From assembly GCF_016793595.1 (NCBI RefSeq), contig NZ_JAEULY010000014.1:62001-126000 (forward strand): 64,000 bases of DNA. The letters are read 5' to 3'. The stretch comes from Phreatobacter sp. (GTDB taxonomy: Bacteria; Pseudomonadota; Alphaproteobacteria; Rhizobiales; Phreatobacteraceae). Below are positions 50,310 to 59,873 of this stretch, one piece after another. Numbering within the stretch: position 1 is the stretch's first letter; the number at the start of each line of letters is the position of its first letter. The notes beneath the pieces were generated by a model that worked only from the letters and a program-made list of their open reading frames with translations, made no database searches and had not been told where the DNA came from. A program made the translations under genes and the position numbers.

Positions 50310-52595
50310 ATGGCGACCGACAAGACCTCCGGCCGACGCAACCGCCCGACCATCACCGATCAGGAAGCGCTCGCGTTCCACCAGCTCGGCAAGCCCGGCA
50401 AGCTCGAGATCGTACCGACCAAGCCGATGGCGACGCAGCGCGACCTGTCGCTCGCCTATTCGCCCGGTGTCGCCGTGCCGGTTCTCGCCATCGCGGAGGA
50501 GCCGAACCGGGCGTTCGACTACACGACCCGCGGCAACATGGTGGCCGTGATCACCAACGGCACCGCCATTCTCGGTCTTGGCAATCTCGGTGCGCTGGCT
50601 TCGAAGCCGGTGATGGAGGGCAAATCCGTCCTCTTCAAGCGCTTCGCCGATGTCGATTCCATCGATCTGGAGGTCGATACGGAGGATGCCGACCGGTTCA
50701 TCGAGGCGGTGCGCTATCTCGGCCCCTCGTTCGGCGGCATCAATCTGGAGGACATCAAGGCGCCCGAGTGCTTCATCATCGAGCAGCGCCTACAGGAGCT
50801 CATGGACATCCCGGTGTTCCATGACGACCAGCACGGCACAGCGATCATCGCCGCTGCCGGCCTGATCAACGCGATGGACATTACCGGCCGCGACATCAAG
50901 ACGACGAAGCTGGTGGTGAACGGCGCGGGCGCCGCCGGCATTGCTTGTGTGGAGCTGCTCAAGGCCATGGGCTTCAACCCCGAGAACGTCACCCTCTGCG
51001 ACACCAAGGGGACGATCTGGCGCGGCCGCACCGAGGGCATGAACCAGTGGAAGTCGGGCCATGCGGTGACCACCGACGCCCGCACGCTGGCGGAGGCCGT
51101 GAAGGGCGCGGATGTGTTCTTCGGTCTCTCCGTGAAAGGCGCGCTGACCCGCGAGATGGTCATGTCGATGGCGGCGCAGCCGATCATCTTCGCCATGGCC
51201 AATCCCGACCCGGAGATCACGCCCGAGGAGGTCCATGCGGTGCGCACGGACGCGATCGTGGCGACCGGTCGCTCGGACTATCCGAACCAGGTCAACAATG
51301 TCCTGGGCTTCCCCTTCCTGTTCCGCGGCGCACTCGACGTGCGCGCGACCAAGATCAACATGGAGATGAAGGTCGCCGCCGCCGAGGCTCTTGCCGCGCT
51401 GGCGCGCGAGGATGTGCCGGACGACGTCGCCGCAGCCTATGGCGGCGGACGGCCGAAATACGGGCCGGAATACATCATTCCCGTGCCGTTCGATCCGCGC
51501 CTCATGTACGCCGTGCCGACCGCAGTGGCGCAGGCCGCCATGGATACCGGCGTTGCCCGCCGCCCCATCGTCGACATGGCTGGCTACAAGGCGCAGCTCA
51601 CGGCGCGTCTCAACCCGGTCGCCGGCGTCCTCGCCCGCATCTTCGAGCGCGCCCGCCGCTCGCCACGCCGCGTCGTCTTCGCCGAGGGCGAGGAGGAGCA
51701 GGTGATCCGTGCCGCGCAGAGCTTCGTCAACCAGGGGCTCGGCACCGCGATCCTGGTCGGGCGGGAGGATCGCGTGCGGGCCACGGCGCAGGCCGCCGGC
51801 ATCGAGCTGAAAGACGGAATCGAGATCGCCAATGCGCGCCTTTCGACCCGCAATGCCGATTATGCCAGCCAGCTCTACGAGCGCCTGCAGCGCGAAGGCT
51901 ACCTGTTCCGCGACTGCCAGCGCCTGGTCAACCAGGACCGCAACGTCTTCGGCGCGGCCATGGTGGAAGCTGGCGATGCCGACGGCATGGTCACCGGCGT
52001 CACCCGCAACTACTCCTCGGCGCTGGAGGATGTTCGCCGCGTCATCGACGTGAAGCCGGGACACCGGCTGATCGGCGTTTCCATCGTGCTGTCGCGCGGG
52101 CGTACCGTGCTGGTGGCCGACACCGCCATCACCGAGATGCCTTCGGCGGAGGATCTCGCGGAGATTGCCATCGAGGCCGCGCACGCAGCCCGCCGCCTCG
52201 GCACCGAGCCGCGCGTCGCCCTGCTCGCCTTCTCTACCTTTGGCCAGCCGAAGGGCGAGCGCTCGGAGAAGGTCATCGAGGCGGTCCGCATCCTCGATTC
52301 CCGTCGCGTCGATTTCGAGTACGATGGCGAGATGGCCGCGGACGTCGCGCTCAATCCGGACCTGATGACGGCCTATCCGTTCTGCCGCCTGACCGGCCCG
52401 GCCAATGTCCTGGTCATGCCGGCTTTCCACTCCGCATCCATCTCGACCAAGATGATGCAGGAGTTGGGCGGCGCAACCGTGATCGGCCCGCTGCTGGTCG
52501 GCCTCGACAAGCCGGTTCAGATCGTGCCGCTGGGCGCCAAGGATTCCGACATCGTCAATATGGCTGCGCTCGCCGCCTACAATATCGGCGGATAG
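50310..52595 (+). CDS. maeB: NADP-dependent malic enzyme
   Basis: The 761-residue protein has the malic-enzyme half (YSPGVAVPVLAIAEEP near residue 50, VFHDDQHGTAIIAAAG near 170, NGAGAAGIACVELL as the NADP site near 205) and a C-terminal phosphotransacetylase-like domain (from about residue 430), the usual large MaeB form. It decarboxylates malate to pyruvate and makes NADPH. The C-terminal domain often senses acetyl-CoA rather than acting as PTA. It is convergent with the EAL gene, 7 bp away. Confidence 0.95.
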   Translation: MATDKTSGRRNRPTITDQEALAFHQLGKPGKLEIVPTKPMATQRDLSLAYSPGVAVPVLAIAEEPNRAFDYTTRGNMVAVITNGTAILGLGNLGALASKPVMEGKSVLFKRFADVDSIDLEVDTEDADRFIEAVRYLGPSFGGINLEDIKAPECFIIEQRLQELMDIPVFHDDQHGTAIIAAAGLINAMDITGRDIKTTKLVVNGAGAAGIACVELLKAMGFNPENVTLCDTKGTIWRGRTEGMNQWKSGHAVTTDARTLAEAVKGADVFFGLSVKGALTREMVMSMAAQPIIFAMANPDPEITPEEVHAVRTDAIVATGRSDYPNQVNNVLGFPFLFRGALDVRATKINMEMKVAAAEALAALAREDVPDDVAAAYGGGRPKYGPEYIIPVPFDPRLMYAVPTAVAQAAMDTGVARRPIVDMAGYKAQLTARLNPVAGVLARIFERARRSPRRVVFAEGEEEQVIRAAQSFVNQGLGTAILVGREDRVRATAQAAGIELKDGIEIANARLSTRNADYASQLYERLQREGYLFRDCQRLVNQDRNVFGAAMVEAGDADGMVTGVTRNYSSALEDVRRVIDVKPGHRLIGVSIVLSRGRTVLVADTAITEMPSAEDLAEIAIEAAHAARRLGTEPRVALLAFSTFGQPKGERSEKVIEAVRILDSRRVDFEYDGEMAADVALNPDLMTAYPFCRLTGPANVLVMPAFHSASISTKMMQELGGATVIGPLLVGLDKPVQIVPLGAKDSDIVNMAALAAYNIGG

Positions 52596-52602
52596 GGACG
52601 GT

Positions 52603-55188
52603 TCAGACGCCGATGGTGGCGGCGCCGATCAGCGCCTCGTCATCGTTGCCGGGCGCGACGGTCATTGTCCTCATGCCGCGCTCGCGCTCGATCGAGGCGG
52701 CGATGACCGGCGCCATGTCGGGCGTCACGGGGCGGGCGAAGACGAAACCCTGAACGATGTCACAGCCGAGATCGGCCAGCACGTCGACTTCGGCCGCCCG
52801 TTCGGCGCCCTCGGCGACGACGGTCATGCCGAGGCCGCGCGACAGCGCGATGATGCCGCCCAGCAGCTTGCGCTTCTCCGGTTTGGTGGCAATGCCGTCG
52901 ACGAAGGATCGGTCGACCTTCAATCGGTCGAAGGGCAGGCGGGTCAGGTAGCCGATCGAGGAATAGCCCGAGCCGAAGTCGTCGAGGGCGAGGCGCACGC
53001 CGAGGGCCGACAGGGCGGTCAGCGTCCGGCTGATGCGCTGTTCGGAATGGTCGACGAACAGGCTCTCGGTCAGTTCAAGGCACAGGAGATCTGGTGGCAG
53101 CCCCGTCTCCCAGAGTACGGCCGAGACCGCCGTCTCGAAGTCCATGTTCCAGAATTGAGCCGGCGAGACATTGACCGACACGGTGCGCGCGGGCAGGCCG
53201 GCATCGAGCCAGGTCCGGCCCTGACGACAGGCTTCGCGCAGAACCCAGAGGCCGAGATCGACGATCAGGCCGGAGCTTTCCGCGATAGGTATGAACTCTG
53301 CCGGCGAGATTGGTCCGCGCTCGGGATGCGTCCAGCGCAGCAGCGCCTCGAAGCCGATGACCCGTCGGGTGGAGAGGTCGACTTGCGCCTGATAGTGCGC
53401 GTTGAGCGCGCCCTCCTCCACGGCATGGCGCAGGTGGCGGCCGAGATCGAGGCGCTGTTCGACAGCGACCGCGTAGGCGGGCTCGAAGACCATGGCCCGG
53501 CCCCGCCCGGCCTCCTTCGCCATGTAGAGCGCGAGATCGGCATTGCGCATGGCGATATCGACGCTGCCGCCATTATCCGGCAGGTTGGCGATGCCGACCG
53601 TCGCGCCGATGAAAGCCTCGCCCTCGCTGAGGTCGATCGGCCCGGACAGGCGGGCGATGATCCGGTCGGCGAGTTCGATCACATTTTCCCCGCTCGCATG
53701 GCGTTCGGGAAGGATGGCGAATTCGTCGCCGCCGAGGCGCGCGACGAAGGCCCGCGGCCCCAGTTCCTGGCGCAGCAGCAGGGCGACGCGGGTGAGCAAC
53801 TCGTCGCCCGCCGCATGGCCGAGCGAGTCGTTGACCTCCTTGAAGCGGTCCAGGTCGATGAGCAGCAACGATCCGTTGGTTCCGTTCCGGAAGCAGAAAT
53901 CGATGAGGGCGGCCAGTTCGCGCTTGAAGAGGGCGCGGTTGGCAAGCCCGGTCAGAGGGTCGGAATAGGCGAGGTGCTCGAGCTGGCGCTGGGCGTGCTT
54001 GCGTTCGGTCACGTCCTGAATCGTCCCGATCAGGCCGAGGACGCGGCCGTCGGCCAGTTCGGCCTTGCAGGTCAGTGCGAGGTCGCTGACCGAGCCATCG
54101 GCATGGCCGACCTGCACGTCGACCGTTTCGGTGCGGCGCGTCCGAATGACGCTGCGCTGCATTTCCACGACGCGCGCGGCGCCGTCGTCCAGAAAGCACG
54201 CGAGGATATTCTGGTGAGTGGTGTCAAAGGTCTCCGGGTCGAGACCGAGCAGGGCGAAGACCTCGGGCGCCCAGGCCACCTGCCTGTCGCCGAGCCGGTA
54301 GCTCCAGGTGCCGATCTTGCCCAGGCGATGGGCCTCGCGAAGGGCGCTGGTGCGCCGGTCGAGCATATCCTCGGTACGCCGCAGCTTGCTGATGTCGCTG
54401 GCCGTGCCGCGGTAGCCGAGGAAGACACCGCTCGCATCGAAGTTCGGCTTGCCGCTGGAGCGGATCGTGACGCAGGAGCCGTCAGCTCCTGTCACCGAAT
54501 AGGTGAAGTCGTGAAACGGGCGGTGAGCCTCCATATCGGCACGATGCGCGGCCATGGCGTCGCGGTCTTCCGGCAGGAAGGACAGTTCCCATCGCGGCTT
54601 GCCCCCGGCGGCGACCATCTGGATCGCGGAGAAGCTGCCATCGTGGATCGCGTGCGGCAGAAGCCGGTGCTCCGAGTCGCTCTCCCAGCACCAGTCCGAA
54701 GCCGTGGCGACGAAGTCGGCGAGGCGCTGTTCGCTTTCCGCCATCCGGCGCATGGCGCGCATTTCCTCGCTGACGTCGCGCACGATGCCGGAAACGCGGC
54801 GGATGCCGCCGTCTTCATCGCGCTCGGCCTCGCCGTGCACCATGTAGTCGATGATCTCGCCGCACCGCCGCTGGAAGCGGCCATGGACAGCATAGGTCTC
54901 GCCGGTGCGCCAGCACTGCTCATAGGCGTGGGCGATGATCGGGCGGGATTCGGCGAGATAGCGGCCGCGCACGGTCAGGATTGGCACCGCGCCGTCGTCG
55001 GTTTTCATCTCGTACATCGCCGCCAGTTCTGGCGAGATCCAGAAATTGGGGCTGTCCGCGGTCGCTGCCTGCCAATAGCCCATCCGCGCGATGCCCATCG
55101 CGCGTTTCAGAAGGTCGTCGCCGCTGATCCGGGGGGCCGGCGGATGTTGTCTGGCCTCGCGCCGTCGCGGGGCCTTCTTTGCGGCCAT
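52603..55188 (-). CDS. PAS-GGDEF-EAL signalling protein
   Basis: The 861-residue soluble protein has two or three PAS-type regions (about 30-400), a GGDEF domain with DPLTGLANRALF and the intact LGGDEFAIL, and an EAL domain with GFEALLRWTHPERGPISPAEF, LALDDFGSGYSSIGYLTRLPFD and the catalytic EAL-type residues. It could make or degrade cyclic di-GMP; both sites look intact, so net activity cannot be predicted. ATG 55188 is chosen over GTG 55194. It is divergent from the HAD gene with 106 bp between. Confidence 0.9.
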   Translation of the reverse strand: MAAKKAPRRREARQHPPAPRISGDDLLKRAMGIARMGYWQAATADSPNFWISPELAAMYEMKTDDGAVPILTVRGRYLAESRPIIAHAYEQCWRTGETYAVHGRFQRRCGEIIDYMVHGEAERDEDGGIRRVSGIVRDVSEEMRAMRRMAESEQRLADFVATASDWCWESDSEHRLLPHAIHDGSFSAIQMVAAGGKPRWELSFLPEDRDAMAAHRADMEAHRPFHDFTYSVTGADGSCVTIRSSGKPNFDASGVFLGYRGTASDISKLRRTEDMLDRRTSALREAHRLGKIGTWSYRLGDRQVAWAPEVFALLGLDPETFDTTHQNILACFLDDGAARVVEMQRSVIRTRRTETVDVQVGHADGSVSDLALTCKAELADGRVLGLIGTIQDVTERKHAQRQLEHLAYSDPLTGLANRALFKRELAALIDFCFRNGTNGSLLLIDLDRFKEVNDSLGHAAGDELLTRVALLLRQELGPRAFVARLGGDEFAILPERHASGENVIELADRIIARLSGPIDLSEGEAFIGATVGIANLPDNGGSVDIAMRNADLALYMAKEAGRGRAMVFEPAYAVAVEQRLDLGRHLRHAVEEGALNAHYQAQVDLSTRRVIGFEALLRWTHPERGPISPAEFIPIAESSGLIVDLGLWVLREACRQGRTWLDAGLPARTVSVNVSPAQFWNMDFETAVSAVLWETGLPPDLLCLELTESLFVDHSEQRISRTLTALSALGVRLALDDFGSGYSSIGYLTRLPFDRLKVDRSFVDGIATKPEKRKLLGGIIALSRGLGMTVVAEGAERAAEVDVLADLGCDIVQGFVFARPVTPDMAPVIAASIERERGMRTMTVAPGNDDEALIGAATIGV

Positions 55189-55300
55189 GATCACGAACCC
55201 GAAGAGCTGCCATGCGATTGTCGCTGGGGTGACTTAGCAACTCGTTACGTTTCTCATGGCTGATCGCCAAAGTTGCGGATTTTCGGAAAGGGCATGAACG

Positions 55301-55930
55301 ATGGCCGGTACCGGTTCAAGCGGTGCGACGATCCCTGTTTTCGACATCGGACAGGTGCTGCTGCGCTGGGAGCCGAGAGCCGCGCTCGCCCGGATCACCG
55401 GCTCGGAGGCCGGGGCTGACGCGTTTATGCAGGAGGTCGATTTTGCGTCCTGGCACGGACGGCAGGATGCCGGCCGTCTCGTGGCTGAAGCCGTGGCCGA
55501 GCACAGTGCGCGTTTTCCACACTACGCCGAGGTCTTCGCGGCCTTCTACGACCGCTGGCTGGATGCCGTGCCGGGCGAGGTCCCGGGCACGCGCGTCATC
55601 TTCGAGGCGTTGCGCGCGCGGGGGCCGGTTTACGGCATTTCGAACTTCTCCCGAGAGCTGTTCGACCGCACCGTGCCGGCCCATCCGTTTCTCGGCGAGT
55701 TCACCGGGCTGGTTCTTTCGGCCGATGTCGGCATCAACAAGCCGGATCCACGCATCTATCGCATTCTATGCGAGCGACATGGTCTCGATCCGCGAACGTG
55801 CGTGTTCATCGACGACAGCGCGAGGAATGTCGAGGCTGCGCGCGCCGCGGGCATGCGCGGCATCGTCTTCACGGATGCTGGCGCGCTTTCTTCGGAGCTC
55901 GCCGCGATGGGGTTTGCGACGACGGTCTGA
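55301..55930 (+). CDS. HAD-family hydrolase
   Basis: The 209-residue protein has motif I FDIGQVLLRW, with one Asp and the D-x-G form common in the YihX-like subgroup. Motif II is YGISNFSREL, then NKPDPRIY (Lys), and FIDDSARNVEAARAAGM is the Asp-Asp metal site. It is probably a small-molecule phosphatase. Its 3' end overlaps the end of the histidine-kinase gene by 62 bases, tail to tail. Confidence 0.88.
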   Translation: MAGTGSSGATIPVFDIGQVLLRWEPRAALARITGSEAGADAFMQEVDFASWHGRQDAGRLVAEAVAEHSARFPHYAEVFAAFYDRWLDAVPGEVPGTRVIFEALRARGPVYGISNFSRELFDRTVPAHPFLGEFTGLVLSADVGINKPDPRIYRILCERHGLDPRTCVFIDDSARNVEAARAAGMRGIVFTDAGALSSELAAMGFATTV

Positions 55931-57977
55931 CATGGGCGGCGATCGCCTCGGACAGGCGATCCCGGTCCAGCGGCTTGGTCAGGAACGCATCCATGCCCGC
56001 GGCGATGGCCGCGGCGCGATCCTCGGCGAAGGCATTGGCGGTCAGCGCCACGATGGGCACCCGGCGGCCTGCCCCTTCCCTGGCGCGGATCATGGTGGCC
56101 GCCGACAGCCCGTCGCATTCGGGCATCTGCATGTCCATCAGGACGAGATCGACTGCGAGGGCGGGATCGAGCGCCATGTCCACTGCGGCGCGGCCGTCGC
56201 GCGCCCAGTGCGGCGTGTGCCCGAGCTTCTCGAGCAGACGGCGAACGAGGAGCGCGTTGACGTCGTTGTCCTCGGCAACAAGCACCGACAGCCGCTGGAG
56301 CGGCGCCTCAGCCGCCGTCGCCGGCACCAGCGTCGGCGCGTCGACCAGGCCATCGGCCGTTGAAGCCGCATTGTCGATCGGCTGGAGCTGCATCAGCAGC
56401 GACGTTTCGCGGACCGGGGAGACCAGCCAGCCGCCGACGCCTCGTGCGCGCCAGCGCGTGAAATCGCCCCGCGCCGCCGGCGTCACCAGCAGGATGGTCC
56501 GGCCCGAGCGCTCGCCCAGCACGGTCATGGCGCCGCCCAGCGCATCATCGCCCATGCGAGCGTCCAGAATGGTGGCGTCGAAATGGCTATCGGCGGCGAT
56601 ATCCGCGACCGAGGCTGCTTGCGTGACGGTAGCCCCGCGCGCCTTCAGCCGCCGCGCGAGAATACCGGCCTCGATCGCGGCGCGCGACAGGATCATGACG
56701 GCAAGGCCGTCGAGGCGCTCGGGCCGCTCCACCGGACCGGCGGCGACCAGGGGCAGGCGCACCCGAAAGGTGGCGCCGTGGCCTGGCTCCGACTGTAGCG
56801 TCAGTCCGCCGCCCATGCGCTGGACGATGCGGCGCGAGATGGCGAGGCCGAGACCCGTGCCGGCATGGCGGCGCGAGAAGGTGGTTTCGCCCTGCTCGAA
56901 TTCGGCGAAGATGCGTTCCGCGTCGCCCCTGGCGATGCCCGGCCCGGTGTCGCGCACCTCGATGACCAGCTGCGCCTCGTCGCGGTCGACGGTGATGGCG
57001 ACACCGCCGGCTTCGGTGAATTTGACGGCATTACCGGCGAGATTCATCAGCACCTGGCGCAGCCGGGTCGCGTCGCCAAGCAGGCGTGCAGGCAAGGTGG
57101 GATCGACCGCGACGGCGAGGTCCAGCCCTTTCGCGTGCGCGCGCGTCGCCAGCAGCTCGGCGACACCCTCGACGAGGGGGAGAAGGTCGAAGGGGGCGGC
57201 CGTGAGGTCGAGGCGTCCGGCTTCGATCTTCGAGAAATCGAGGATTTCATCGATCAGCGACAGCAACGTGGCGCCGGACGATCTGACGACCTCGGCATAG
57301 TTGCGCTGTTCGGGAGTGAGCGGCGTGTCGATGAGCAGGTCGGCCATGCCCATAATGCCGTTCAGGGGCGTGCGGATCTCGTGGCTGACTGTGGTGAGGA
57401 AGCGAGACTTGGCCTCGTTCGCCGTCTGCGCGCGGGCGCGCGAGTGCGCCAGCGCCAGTTCCGCCGCCTTGCGCTCGGTGATGTCGCGGCCGACGGACTG
57501 AAGCTGTGCGGCGCCCTGGCCGTCGCGCACCGGATGATGGCGCCAGGCGATCCAGCGCTCGCCGTCCGGCGTCTTGATCCGCTCGTCGATGCTCTGCGAG
57601 CCGTCGCTTTCGCGCCGGCTGGCGCCCCGCTCCAGCACATTCGGCTCGACGGCACGGCCGACCAGCGCATCGGGCGACTCGCCGAGGAGCGCGCTATAGG
57701 CGCGGTTGGCGAAGGTGACCGCGCCGGCGTGGTCGCGGCGGACGATCAGATCGCCCTGCGCATCGACGAGGCCGCGATGAAGCTCCTCGCTCTCGGCGAG
57801 CTCGAACACACGGTCCGTCAGCGTCTCGATGGTTTCCTCAAGCGCTGCGACCTTGCGCGCGAGCGCGCGCCGCGCATGAACGAGATGCACGACGCCAGCC
57901 AGACCGGCGACGCCGAGCGCCGCCGCGCCGCCAGCGATCAGGGCGATTGCATCCACGACCGATCTCCCCGCGACCAA
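55869..57977 (-). CDS. hybrid histidine kinase
   Basis: A 702-residue protein: an N-terminal membrane segment (about 10-30), a PAS domain (70-165), a HisKA domain with SHEIRTPLNGIMGM (about 200), and a HATPase domain with DTGPGIARGDAERIF and GTGLGLAISRRIV. A degenerate receiver-like stretch follows (LAVMILSRAAIEAGILARRLK), then a full receiver (VLVAEDNDVNALLVRRLL, MDMQMPECDG, TANAF, TKPL). The phosphorylatable His and final Asp are present. It should signal through phosphorelay; no separate Hpt or response regulator is next to it. It overlaps the HAD gene tail by 62 bases. Confidence 0.9.
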   Translation of the reverse strand: MVAGRSVVDAIALIAGGAAALGVAGLAGVVHLVHARRALARKVAALEETIETLTDRVFELAESEELHRGLVDAQGDLIVRRDHAGAVTFANRAYSALLGESPDALVGRAVEPNVLERGASRRESDGSQSIDERIKTPDGERWIAWRHHPVRDGQGAAQLQSVGRDITERKAAELALAHSRARAQTANEAKSRFLTTVSHEIRTPLNGIMGMADLLIDTPLTPEQRNYAEVVRSSGATLLSLIDEILDFSKIEAGRLDLTAAPFDLLPLVEGVAELLATRAHAKGLDLAVAVDPTLPARLLGDATRLRQVLMNLAGNAVKFTEAGGVAITVDRDEAQLVIEVRDTGPGIARGDAERIFAEFEQGETTFSRRHAGTGLGLAISRRIVQRMGGGLTLQSEPGHGATFRVRLPLVAAGPVERPERLDGLAVMILSRAAIEAGILARRLKARGATVTQAASVADIAADSHFDATILDARMGDDALGGAMTVLGERSGRTILLVTPAARGDFTRWRARGVGGWLVSPVRETSLLMQLQPIDNAASTADGLVDAPTLVPATAAEAPLQRLSVLVAEDNDVNALLVRRLLEKLGHTPHWARDGRAAVDMALDPALAVDLVLMDMQMPECDGLSAATMIRAREGAGRRVPIVALTANAFAEDRAAAIAAGMDAFLTKPLDRDRLSEAIAAHVRPSSQTPSRRAPKKARQHP

Positions 57978-58193
57978 ACCCGGCGATGACCCTAGGCAAT
58001 CGCGGTTGATGCGGGGTTACCGGCGTCGTCACGCGGTTTCCGCTACGGCCTCGGCATCGCCCGCCGCGGCCGACTTCGCCGAGCCTGCGGGCGAGAGGCC
58101 GTCTCGCGGACGCGATTGTGGAGTCGCTCCCGGCGAACCCGACTCCCGACGCATCGAAGCGTGCTGAATCACGCGGAGGTCAGGCTGCCGGCC

Positions 58194-59726
58194 TCACGCG
58201 GCAGCGCGGACCCGCTCTCCGGCGGCGCGGTAGGTCAGCGCCTCCGCCAGGTGATTGCGGCCGATCATGTCCTCCTCCGCGAGATCGGCGATCGTTCGCG
58301 CCACCTTGAGAACGCGATGATAGGCCCTGGCCGAGAGGCGCATCGCGTCAGCGGCGTTGCGCAGCAGGGCGAGCCCCGCTGCGTCCGGCCGGGCAACTTC
58401 GTCGATCACCGAAGGCGGCGCGTGGGCATTGAGTCGGACGCCGGCATGGGCCGCATAGCGCGCTGCCTGCCGGGCGCGCGCGACCGCGACCCGTGCCGCG
58501 ACAGCGGCGCTGGCCTCGGCCGGCGCCGGCAGGATCAGATCGGCGGCCGAGACGGCCGGCACCTCGATCAGCAGATCCATGCGATCGAGCAGCGGCCCCG
58601 AGAGCTTCGCCTGGTAGTCGGCCATGCAGCGATCGTTGGGCATGCGCTTGCACGCAAATCCCGGCTCGGTGGCGTGTCCGCATCGGCAAGGGTTCATGGC
58701 CGCAACAAGCTGGAATCGCGCCGGAAAGGCCACCCGCTGATTGGCGCGGGCGATGACAGCCTCGCCCGTTTCGATCGGCTGGCGAAGTCCGTCGAGGACA
58801 TGCGGCTGGAACTCGGGCAGCTCGTCCAGGAACAGGACGCCGTGATGCGCCAGCGACACCTCGCCCGGGCGCACGCGCAGGCCGCCGCCGATGAGCGCCG
58901 CCATCGAGGCGGAGTGGTGGGGATTGCGGAACGGCCGGCGGGCGGTGAGCCGGCCGCCGTCCAACTCGCCCGCCACCGAATGAACCATCGATACTTCGAG
59001 CAGTTCGGCCGGCGTCAGCGGCGGCAGGATCGACGGCATGCGGCTCGCCAGCATCGACTTGCCGGATCCGGGAGGGCCGCTCATCAACAGGGCGTGCCCG
59101 CCGGCCGCGGCAATCTCGATAGCGCGTTTGGCGCTCTCCTGGCCCTTGATGTCATGGAGATCGGCGAGGCTCGGCTCGACCGCCCGGATGCCCGGAACCG
59201 GCCGGGACAGAACCTGCGCGCCGCGGAAATGATTGACGAGCTGGAGGAGGTTGTCGGCCGCCAGCACCTCGACGTCGTCGCCCGCCCATGCCGCTTCCGG
59301 ACCGCAGGCGGCCGGGCAGATGACGCCGAGGCCCATGGCGTTCGCCGCCATGGCCGCCGGCAGGACACCTGCGACAGCCGTGATGCGGCCATCGAGCGCC
59401 AGTTCGCCGAGGACCATGAAGCCGCCGAGCGCGTCGGCCGGGATCGCTCCGATCGCAGCCATGAGGCCGAGTGCGATGGGCAGGTCGAAATGCGAACCTT
59501 CTTTCGGCAGGTCGGCCGGCGCGAGATTGACCGTGATGCGCCGGCCCGGCAGTGCCAGCCCCGACGCCACCAACGCCGAACGCACCCGCTCCCGGGCCTC
59601 GCTGACGGCCTTGTCTGGAAGGCCGACGATATTGAACACCACCTGACCGGAGAGGACGTGGACCTGCACGTCCACCAGTTTGGCCTCAATCCCCTCGAAC
59701 GCGACCGTCGCGACCCGCTGAACCAT
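58194..59726 (-). CDS. comM: YifB/ComM-family Mg-chelatase-like AAA ATPase
   Basis: The 510-residue protein starts MVQRVATVAFEGIEAKLVDV, an N-terminal ChlI-like/Lon-type domain, followed by AAA core with SGPPGSGKSMLASRMPSIL (Walker A near residue 215), VLFLDELPEF (Walker B) and the CRCGHATEPGFACKR Cys pattern that is common in the family. In naturally competent bacteria ComM is a branch-migration helicase in DNA uptake; in others the role is not clear. ATG 59726 is chosen; an open frame to 59765 does not match the family. It lies next to the CRISPR-Cas locus on the same strand, but is not a Cas gene. Confidence 0.93.
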   Translation of the reverse strand: MVQRVATVAFEGIEAKLVDVQVHVLSGQVVFNIVGLPDKAVSEARERVRSALVASGLALPGRRITVNLAPADLPKEGSHFDLPIALGLMAAIGAIPADALGGFMVLGELALDGRITAVAGVLPAAMAANAMGLGVICPAACGPEAAWAGDDVEVLAADNLLQLVNHFRGAQVLSRPVPGIRAVEPSLADLHDIKGQESAKRAIEIAAAGGHALLMSGPPGSGKSMLASRMPSILPPLTPAELLEVSMVHSVAGELDGGRLTARRPFRNPHHSASMAALIGGGLRVRPGEVSLAHHGVLFLDELPEFQPHVLDGLRQPIETGEAVIARANQRVAFPARFQLVAAMNPCRCGHATEPGFACKRMPNDRCMADYQAKLSGPLLDRMDLLIEVPAVSAADLILPAPAEASAAVAARVAVARARQAARYAAHAGVRLNAHAPPSVIDEVARPDAAGLALLRNAADAMRLSARAYHRVLKVARTIADLAEEDMIGRNHLAEALTYRAAGERVRAAA

Positions 59727-59767
59727 GGCCCACCCCCGACAGCCATCCATGCACGAGTGTTGCATCG

Positions 59768-59873
59768 GAACAATACGGGAACATCCGTATCCTTGGTCTG
59801 GGATCCAAGGGTGTGCGTCGCGGCCGTGCAGGGGGCAGCTGCTGGCAAGCGCGGTCTGCGAAGCGCTAAAATT
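59768..59873 (-). ncRNA. putative tracrRNA gene
   Basis: Read on the minus strand, 59873-59836 is a diverged copy of the nearby CRISPR-type repeat in antisense orientation. It could pair with the repeat RNA over a ten-base continuous run (the GCTTC/GAAGC region) plus a second block after a 2 x 4 internal loop. Past it come two hairpins: CCTTGG (59791-59796) with CCAAGG (59805-59810), and ATACGG (59773-59778) with CCGTAT (59785-59790) followed by TGTT on the minus strand. Anti-repeat plus stem-loops plus terminator is the usual order of a tracrRNA of about 105 bases. No clear promoter is seen, so the call rests on pairing and hairpins only. Confidence 0.45.

Noticed and set aside
57978..58193. 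Possible small gene between the kinase and comM
   Set aside because: Only short Arg/Ser-rich frames without ribosome sites; more likely a promoter region for the kinase gene and the end of comM.
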